33,914 bases of DNA. Source: an uncultured Bacteroidales bacterium (GTDB lineage Bacteria; Bacteroidota; Bacteroidia; Bacteroidales; UBA932). The notes beneath the pieces are model-generated. The model made no database searches. It was not told the DNA's origin and saw only the letters and a program-made list of their open reading frames with translations. Shown here in pieces: positions 28,684 through 33,914 of the stretch (positions within the stretch are counted from its first letter, which is position 1; the number at the start of each line of letters is the position of its first letter). The stretch covers positions 1 through 33,914 of the forward strand of contig CAMZEC010000022.1 in NCBI GenBank assembly GCA_947305645.1, written 5' to 3'. The translations under genes and the position numbers were made by a program.

Positions 28684-30600
28684 ATGGACAAAGAACTTCT
28701 TACAATTATCGACTTCGTGGACCATTACGCCGCCAAGTATGGCAGCGAAACATTTCTCCGCGAGAAAGTCGGCGACACCTGGACTGAGACTTCATTTGCA
28801 ATGACCCGCGAAGAGGGTCGTATCTATGCCGCCGGATTCATGGCTATGGGCCTCAAGAAAGGTGAAAAGGTGGCACTCATTTCGGAAGGACGCAACAAGT
28901 GGATATTCAGCGAGCTCGGCGTGCTCTATGCCGGCGGCGTGGACGTGCCCCTCTCTTTCAAGCTGGAGTCCGACTACGACCTCACTTTCCGCATCAACCA
29001 TTCCGATTCCCGCTTTATCATAGCGTCCGAGAGCCAGATAGAAAAGGTGCGCCGCGTCGTTTCGCTGTGCCCTGCAATCGAAAAGATAATAGTTCTGGAC
29101 GACCTGCCCCTGAAAGAGGGCGAAATGTACGTAGGCGAGCTCCGCAAGATGGGCGAAGACTTCCTCCAGGACCATGCGGCTGAGCTGGAAGAGCGCATAG
29201 CCTCCATCAAGCCCGACGATTACGCCAATATCTCCTACACATCCGGCACTACCGCAGATCCCAAGGGAATCCTTCTGACGCACAACAACTACACTTCCAA
29301 CATAGTCCAGTGCAATTCCGTGGTGAAGGTGGAAAGGGGCTGGGTGATGCTCATCATTACTCCTCTTGACCACTGCTTCGCACACGTTGCCGGCTTTTAC
29401 TTCATGATGTCCAACGGCGGCAGCATCGCCACCGTGCCGGGAGGCAAGAGCGCCATCACGATGCTCAAGAATATCCCCATGGCAATTCGCGAGACGCGTC
29501 CTCACCTGATGCTCTCCGTTCCCGCCATCTCCAGGAACTTCCGCAAGAACATCGAGGCCGGCATCAAGAAGAAAGGTCCCAAGGTGCAGAAGCTTTACGA
29601 GTTCGCCCTGAACAACGCCATCAAGTACAACCGTGAGTACTACAACATGGGCAAGCCCTGCTGGAAGCTCTGGTGGCGCAAGCCCATAAAGGACCTCATG
29701 GACAAGCTGGTCTTCAAGGGCGTACGCGAGAGCTTCGGCGGCCGCCTGCGGTTCTTCATCGGCGGCGGCGCCCTGCTGGACATCGAACTGCAGCGCTACT
29801 TCTGCGCCATTGGCATGCCCATCTTCCAGGGATACGGTCTCACCGAGGCTACGCCGGTGATTTGCGCCAATTCCGCCGGTCACGCCCGCTTCGGCTCCTC
29901 CGGCCGTACCGTGCTGCCCATGGACATAAAGATCTGTGCGGAAGACGGTTCCGAGCTGCCCCTGGGCGAGACGGGCGAGATTGTCATCCGCGGCGGCAAC
30001 GTCATGGCCGGCTATTGGAAGAACCCCGAGGCTACTGCCGCCACCATCAAGGACGGCTGGCTGCACACCGGCGACCGCGGCTACCTCTGCAAGGAGGATC
30101 CCCGTTATCTCTATGTGACCGGACGCTTCAAGAGCCTCCTGATTTCCTCCGACGGCGAGAAATACTCACCCGAGGGGTACGAGGACAGCCTGGCAGACGG
30201 CTCCAGGTTCATCGACGCATCCGTGCTCTATAACAACCAGAGCCCCTGGACCGCCGTGCTGGTGATTCCAAACAAGGCCGCCCTCGCAGAAGCTGTGCAG
30301 TCCAAGGGTATCGATCCTGCATCCGAGGCAGGCCTCAAAGCCCAGCTGGACATCATCAAGGGCGAGGTCGATTCCTACCGTCCGGGCGGGCGCCATCAGG
30401 GCCTCTTCCCGGAGAAGTGGCTCCCCGCTGCAATAATCGTGGGCGAGACTCCTTTTACTGAGCAGAACGGCATGCTCAACACTACCTCCAAGATGGTCCG
30501 CGGCAAAGTGGAGAAATTCTATGCAGACCGCATCGAGTACGCCATGACAGCCGATGGCAAGGAGCTTTATAACGCTAAAAACTTAGAATCAATTAAATAA
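28684..30600 (+). CDS. long-chain fatty acid-CoA ligase (AMP-binding)
   Basis: The 638-residue ANL-superfamily enzyme activates fatty acids through an acyl-adenylate to acyl-CoA. The P-loop-like motif TSGTTADPKG lies near residue 187. The adenine/acyl motif GYGLTEATPVI and the hinge/ADP-binding HTGD are present. The C-terminal motif GRFKSLLISSDGEKYSPE carries the region of the catalytic lysine loop. It resembles the bacterial FadD15/membrane-associated long-chain type in length. No membrane segments are evident. It could equally recycle exogenous fatty acids for phospholipid synthesis; Bacteroidales usually do not run full beta-oxidation, so catabolism is less likely. It is placed between the kinase (4 bases) and the sugar permease (8 bases). 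Confidence 0.91.
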   Translation: MDKELLTIIDFVDHYAAKYGSETFLREKVGDTWTETSFAMTREEGRIYAAGFMAMGLKKGEKVALISEGRNKWIFSELGVLYAGGVDVPLSFKLESDYDLTFRINHSDSRFIIASESQIEKVRRVVSLCPAIEKIIVLDDLPLKEGEMYVGELRKMGEDFLQDHAAELEERIASIKPDDYANISYTSGTTADPKGILLTHNNYTSNIVQCNSVVKVERGWVMLIITPLDHCFAHVAGFYFMMSNGGSIATVPGGKSAITMLKNIPMAIRETRPHLMLSVPAISRNFRKNIEAGIKKKGPKVQKLYEFALNNAIKYNREYYNMGKPCWKLWWRKPIKDLMDKLVFKGVRESFGGRLRFFIGGGALLDIELQRYFCAIGMPIFQGYGLTEATPVICANSAGHARFGSSGRTVLPMDIKICAEDGSELPLGETGEIVIRGGNVMAGYWKNPEATAATIKDGWLHTGDRGYLCKEDPRYLYVTGRFKSLLISSDGEKYSPEGYEDSLADGSRFIDASVLYNNQSPWTAVLVIPNKAALAEAVQSKGIDPASEAGLKAQLDIIKGEVDSYRPGGRHQGLFPEKWLPAAIIVGETPFTEQNGMLNTTSKMVRGKVEKFYADRIEYAMTADGKELYNAKNLESIK

Positions 30601-30608
30601 CTGTACTT

Positions 30609-31868
30609 ATGACCAACACTAATGCCGGAAAGAGCTACACGCCCGCCATCGTGGTGTGCTTCGCGCTCTTCTTTATGATTGCCTTCGTTACCAACCTCGC
30701 AGGTTCGATGGGAGTCGTGGTAACCAATCAGTTCGGTGCAAGCAAGGCCCTCAGCCAGCTTGGAACCCTCGCCAACTTTATCGCTTACGCTTGCATGGGT
30801 ATCCCTGCAGGTATCATTCTTCGCCGCAAAGGCTACAAGTTCACCGCTCTGGCAGCCGTCGTAATCGGACTCGTGGGCGTTGCAATCCAGTTCCTCTCCG
30901 GCTATGCCGAGAGCTTCGCAGTTTATGTGGCCGGTGCATTCGTTGCAGGTTTCTCCATGTGTATGCTGAACATCGTGGTCAACCCTATGCTCAACACCCT
31001 CGGTGGCGGCGGCAACAAGGGTAACCAGCTGATTCAGTGGGGCGGTTCCTGCAACTCTATCGGCGGAACCATCGCTCCTTTCCTCGTGGGCTGGCTCGTC
31101 GGCGGCTCCATCGCGGACGCCACCGTTGCAAAGGCGGCTCCCGTGATGATCATCGCCATGGTTATCTTCGCCATCGCTTTTGTGGTCATCCTGCTCACCA
31201 AGATTCCCGAGCCTCATATGGAGACTCCTGAAGAGAAGGCAGCCCGTCTCGCAGGCAACAAGGTCAAGGACGCTCACAGCCCTCTGTCTTTCCGTCACTT
31301 CGTGCTTGGCGCCATCGCTATCTTCTTCTATGTAGGTATAGAGGTCGGTATCCCCAACACCGCCAACATTTACTATTCCGGCCTCGACTGGGTAGGACCC
31401 GCACTGGCAGGTACCTTCATCAGCGCATACTGGCTGAGCATGCTCTTCGGCCGTTTGGTCGGTGCATCAGTGGGCGCCAAGGTGTCCAGCAAGACCATGC
31501 TCCTTTGCATGTCCTCCCTGGCAATAGTGTTCATCCTTCTGGCTATCTTTATGCCCGAGAGCGTTAAGGTAGGCAAGGCTCCTATCAGCCTGCTCTTCCT
31601 CACTCTCTGCGGTCTCTGCACCTCCATCATGTGGGGTTCCATTTTCAACCTCTCCACCGAGGGCCTCGGCAAATATACAGCAGCAGCTTCCGGTATCTTC
31701 ATGACCCTGGTTTGCGGCGGCGGTATCATCCCCTTCGTGCAGAACGCACTGGCCGACGTGGTCGGCTCCCTCCAGAGCTACTGGGTTATCATCATCTGCC
31801 TGGCATACCTCATTTTCTATGCCCTCGTAGGCAGCAAGAACGTAAACAAGGACATCCCCGTAGAATAG
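30609..31868 (+). CDS. FHS-family MFS sugar permease (glucose/galactose or fucose type)
   Basis: The 419-residue membrane protein has about twelve hydrophobic helices. It shows the FucP/GluP subfamily pattern: an early GVVVTNQFGASKALSQLG-type segment, NPMLNTLGGG (about residues 130-138), the QWGGSCNSIGG motif after it, and a second-half NLSTEGLGKYTAAASG signature. These are proton-coupled monosaccharide importers; glucose or galactose is likelier than fucose because a ROK glucokinase-like gene follows 4 bases after the stop. This context supports import followed by phosphorylation. The cytoplasmic loop between helices 6 and 7 is short and charged. Confidence 0.92.
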   Translation: MTNTNAGKSYTPAIVVCFALFFMIAFVTNLAGSMGVVVTNQFGASKALSQLGTLANFIAYACMGIPAGIILRRKGYKFTALAAVVIGLVGVAIQFLSGYAESFAVYVAGAFVAGFSMCMLNIVVNPMLNTLGGGGNKGNQLIQWGGSCNSIGGTIAPFLVGWLVGGSIADATVAKAAPVMIIAMVIFAIAFVVILLTKIPEPHMETPEEKAARLAGNKVKDAHSPLSFRHFVLGAIAIFFYVGIEVGIPNTANIYYSGLDWVGPALAGTFISAYWLSMLFGRLVGASVGAKVSSKTMLLCMSSLAIVFILLAIFMPESVKVGKAPISLLFLTLCGLCTSIMWGSIFNLSTEGLGKYTAAASGIFMTLVCGGGIIPFVQNALADVVGSLQSYWVIIICLAYLIFYALVGSKNVNKDIPVE

Positions 31869-31872
31869 TATT

Positions 31873-32832
31873 ATGGAGCAGCCTTACGTTTTAGGAATAG
31901 ATATCGGCGGGCAGACCGCGAAGTGCGGCATCGTAAACGCCCGCGGTGAGGTTCTTGCCCAGACTATTCTGGTGTCCAATACTCAGACGGACGCCCAATC
32001 TTTCATTGATGCTCTCGCTTCTACCCTTAAGAAGCTTATGTCCGACGCCGGCCTCGACGGTCAGGTACGTGGCATCGGCGTAGGTGCCCCCAACGGCAAC
32101 TACTATACCGGAGAAATCAAGGACGCACCTAACCTTACCTGGGCGCGCGCCAAGAATGTCCCCTTTGCAAAGATGCTTTCCGAGGCTATGGACGGCATGC
32201 CCGTGGCCCTGACCAACGATGCCAATGCAGCGGCCGTGGGTGAGATGACCTACGGTGCCGCCCGCGGCATCAAGGACTTCATCATGATTACCCTGGGAAC
32301 GGGTGTGGGAAGCGGCATCGTCATAGGCGGCAACGTGCTTTACGGACACGATGGTTTTGCCGGCGAGCTCGGTCACACCTGTGCCGTCCGTGGCGGCCGT
32401 GTATGCGGTTGCGGCAAGCAGGGCTGCCTTGAGGCATACTGTTCTGCGATCGGAGTGGCCCGCACGGCGGTCGAGTGGCTGGAGCAGCATCCCGATGAGT
32501 CTTCTCTGTTGCGTCTGCGCGAGAACATTACCTCCAAAGATGTGTTCGAAGCCGCAAAGGCGGGCGACAAGGCCGCCCAGGAGATTTTCGATTTTACCGG
32601 AAACCTCCTGGGCCGCAGTTTCGCCGATTTCATAGCTTTCTCCGCCCCCGAGGCTATAGTGCTCTTCGGCGGTCTGGCCCGTGCAAAGGAATTCCTTTAC
32701 GAGCCCATTGTGAAGGCCATGAACGATAATCTGCTGGCAATCTGGAAAGACAAGGTGAAGATTTTGTTCTCCAGCTTGTCCGAGTCGGATGCCGCCATCC
32801 TCGGCGCTTCCGCTCTTGCATGGAACTTATAA
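31873..32832 (+). CDS. ROK family sugar kinase, probable glucokinase
   Basis: The 319-residue cytosolic ATP-dependent hexokinase of the ROK family opens with the phosphate-1 motif GIDIGGQTAK. The catalytic Asp is in TNDANAAAVGE. The phosphate-2 motif is TLGTGVGSG. The sugar-binding Glu/His is in ELGHT, and the zinc-binding ROK signature is CGCGKQGCLE. No DNA-binding helix-turn-helix domain is present, so it is a kinase and not a NagC-type repressor. Its position right after a monosaccharide permease makes glucose the most likely substrate; mannose, fructose or N-acetylhexosamines are alternatives. The FKBP gene starts 20 bases downstream. Confidence 0.93.
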   Translation: MEQPYVLGIDIGGQTAKCGIVNARGEVLAQTILVSNTQTDAQSFIDALASTLKKLMSDAGLDGQVRGIGVGAPNGNYYTGEIKDAPNLTWARAKNVPFAKMLSEAMDGMPVALTNDANAAAVGEMTYGAARGIKDFIMITLGTGVGSGIVIGGNVLYGHDGFAGELGHTCAVRGGRVCGCGKQGCLEAYCSAIGVARTAVEWLEQHPDESSLLRLRENITSKDVFEAAKAGDKAAQEIFDFTGNLLGRSFADFIAFSAPEAIVLFGGLARAKEFLYEPIVKAMNDNLLAIWKDKVKILFSSLSESDAAILGASALAWNL

Positions 32833-32852
32833 ACAACTTTTATATTTTAAAA

Positions 32853-33638
32853 ATGAAAACTGGAAAATTCTTTTTGGCACTCGCACTGGGTGCAATGACG
32901 TTTGCCTGCTCTCCCAAGCCGGTAGAGCCCGCCGTTGATGGCGAAGAGGCAAAAGAAGAGGCTGTGAAGACTCTCAAAGATTACACTCCTTCCAAGGCAG
33001 AAATAGACACTGTGAGCTATCTCCTCGGCGTTAACTTCGGAAGTTTCCTGAAGGGTTACAACTTCGGAGATGTCAACTATTCCAAGATGATCGCCGGTAT
33101 GAAGGATTTCCTGAAGGCCGAGGGCGATTTCCGCGATCCTGGCTTCGGCGAGCAGTTTAAAGTGAATCCCGACCGAATCAACGACGTGTTCAACGCATAT
33201 CTTGAGAAGAGGCACAACTACACTCTGCTCGCTAACAAGGAGAAGGGTGAGAAGTTCCTTGCCGCTAACAAGAAGAAAGCTGGCGTTGAGGAGACCGAGT
33301 CCGGCCTGCAGTACAAGATTATCGAGGCTGGCAACGATGTTAAGCCCGGTGTTCAGGATACCGTTTGGGTAAAGTACAAGGGTACCCATCTCGACGGCAA
33401 GGTGTTCGACGAGACCGCAGAAGATGCTGATGCAGTACGCTTCACCCTGCAGGGCGTTATCGCCGGCTGGACCGAGGGTCTGCAGCTTATCGGCGAGGGT
33501 GGCCACATCGAGCTTTACGTTCCTTCCAACCTCGCATATGGCGAGCAGGGCCGTCCCGGTATCGATCCCAACTCCACCCTTATCTTTGACGTAGTTCTGG
33601 AGAAGGTCGGCAAGTTCGTTCCCGCAGCCGAGGAATAA
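32853..33638 (+). CDS. FKBP-type peptidyl-prolyl isomerase, Mip-like lipoprotein
   Basis: The about 261-residue envelope protein begins with a signal peptide (MKTGKFFLALALGAMTFAC) whose cysteine is probably lipidated; the lipobox TFAC is not ideal. After an acidic Pro-rich linker comes an FkpA/Mip-type helical dimerisation domain (about residues 45-155, containing SYLLGVNFG). The FKBP domain (about 165-255) has the usual VWVKYKGTHLDGKVFDE, GVIAGWTEGLQL, and IELYVPSNLAYGEQG segments. It catalyses prolyl isomerisation and chaperones periplasmic or outer-membrane proteins. The upstream in-frame ATG at 32820 lies inside the ROK gene and precedes the signal peptide, so 32853 is preferred. It is the last gene before the terminator. 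Confidence 0.93.
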   Translation: MKTGKFFLALALGAMTFACSPKPVEPAVDGEEAKEEAVKTLKDYTPSKAEIDTVSYLLGVNFGSFLKGYNFGDVNYSKMIAGMKDFLKAEGDFRDPGFGEQFKVNPDRINDVFNAYLEKRHNYTLLANKEKGEKFLAANKKKAGVEETESGLQYKIIEAGNDVKPGVQDTVWVKYKGTHLDGKVFDETAEDADAVRFTLQGVIAGWTEGLQLIGEGGHIELYVPSNLAYGEQGRPGIDPNSTLIFDVVLEKVGKFVPAAEE

Positions 33639-33660
33639 TAGGTTTTTTAATGATTTTTTT

Positions 33661-33694
33661 GCGGGCGGCCGGTTTCGGTCGCCTGTTTTTTTTT
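33661..33694 (+). terminator. intrinsic terminator after the FKBP gene
   Basis: An 11-bp stem (33661-33671 with 33676-33686, including three G-U pairs) with loop GTTT is followed by a run of nine Ts starting at 33686. It sits 22 bases after the FKBP stop and should end the kinase-to-FKBP transcript. Confidence 0.85.
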
Positions 33695-33747
33695 ATGCCG
33701 CCCGCTTCATCGCTCGCCTTTATGCCGGCCGCTTCACCGCTCGCCGG
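33694..33747. repeat. two 27-bp direct repeats
   Basis: Positions 33694-33720 and 33721-33747 are adjacent copies beginning TATGCC and containing CGCTTCA and CGCTCGCC. They differ at only four positions. They start inside the terminator T-run and lead directly into the larger palindromic repeat. Confidence 0.75.
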
Positions 33748-33822
33748 GTGCCGGGCCCGGCTACGTCCATTCTCGCTGCGCTTCGCTTGCTGCGGCTGAG
33801 TGACGCCGGCCCCGGCACCCGG
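33744..33822. repeat. long inverted repeat around the family C core
   Basis: Seventeen-base arms (33744-33760 and 33806-33822) are complementary with one mismatch and flank a 45-base interior holding the core that is also found in the EamA gene. The structure parallels the EamA copy, but with different arm sequence. Confidence 0.8.
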
Positions 33823-33914
33823 TCTCGCTTGTTGCGGGCGGCTACGTCCGTTCTCGCTTCGCTTCGCTTGCTGCGGCTGAGTAACGCCGGCCCCGGCACC
33901 CGGTCTCGCTTGTT
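33759..33914. repeat. 81-bp tandem repeat running off the window end
   Basis: The unit beginning GGCTACGTCC at 33759 repeats from 33840. The second copy differs at three positions and is cut by the window end after 75 bases. Each unit contains CGCTTCGCTTGCTGCGGCTG. No gene is visible here; this 276-base tail holds only the terminator and repeats. Confidence 0.85.

Noticed and set aside
28792..30066. 424-residue open frame opposite the acyl-CoA ligase
   Set aside because: Antisense shadow; the ligase has all ANL-family motifs.
33744..33914. CRISPR array
   Set aside because: The 81-bp unit repeats as a whole, without unique spacers, and no cas genes are nearby.

Overview
This window looks like chromosomal housekeeping DNA from a fairly GC-rich member of the Bacteroidales (Bacteroidota). 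Three things point there. Most transcription units are preceded by the Bacteroidota -7 box TAnnTTTG instead of a sigma70-type -10/-35 pair. Purine-rich Shine-Dalgarno sequences are not obvious. The gene content (FHS-family sugar permease, paired deoxynucleoside kinases, Bacteroidota-type nucleoside kinase, alpha-2-macroglobulin with PBP1C) also fits. The species cannot be named from this sequence. I see 25 protein genes and no rRNA, tRNA, CRISPR array, integrase or transposase. No gene-free stretch exceeds 300 bases; the longest is the repeat-filled tail after 33638.

Layout. gpmI (minus) and manA (plus) diverge from back-to-back promoters. manA, rnr, a secreted M28 peptidase and dapF form one tight plus-strand run. 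A second run begins at a promoter at 6901: short-chain polyprenyl synthase, rsgA, rdgB, an S41 protease and a U32 tRNA/rRNA-hydroxylase-type protein, all coupled by 1-11 base overlaps or tiny gaps. A cytosine/guanine-deaminase-family gene and pbpC lie on the minus strand. pbpC faces an alpha-2-macroglobulin lipoprotein gene, which is followed by an EamA transporter; a lipoprotein SGNH hydrolase has its own promoter. The minus-strand block MBL hydrolase, nucleoside kinase, recO and uvrA follows. The right part is plus-strand: two paralogous deoxynucleoside kinases, long-chain acyl-CoA ligase, sugar permease, ROK glucokinase and FKBP lipoprotein, closed by a clear intrinsic terminator at 33661.

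The most unusual content is a set of structured, palindromic repeat elements. Several lie in frame inside conserved genes: dapF (about 45 bp), pbpC (about 210 bp), EamA (115 bp) and uvrA (about 210 bp). At least three families can be recognised because members recur within the window. (1) A short hairpin with an 11-base loop occurs in dapF and uvrA and is read in two different frames. (2) A multi-hairpin element with closing terminal inverted repeats occurs in pbpC and uvrA; its single-stranded blocks are conserved while stem sequences change in a paired manner. (3) A core of about 40-49 bases occurs in the EamA gene and in the 81-bp tandem repeat at the window end, flanked by different but self-complementary arms. 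This resembles in concept the Rickettsia palindromic elements and REP/REPIN systems, but the mobilising enzyme is not in this window. I regard it as the best candidate here for an undescribed system.

Other points of note are a 98-base overlap of rnr with the M28 signal-peptide region, a probable M28-peptidase/outer-membrane-barrel fusion, several predicted leaderless transcripts, and face-to-face promoters between pbpC and the macroglobulin gene.
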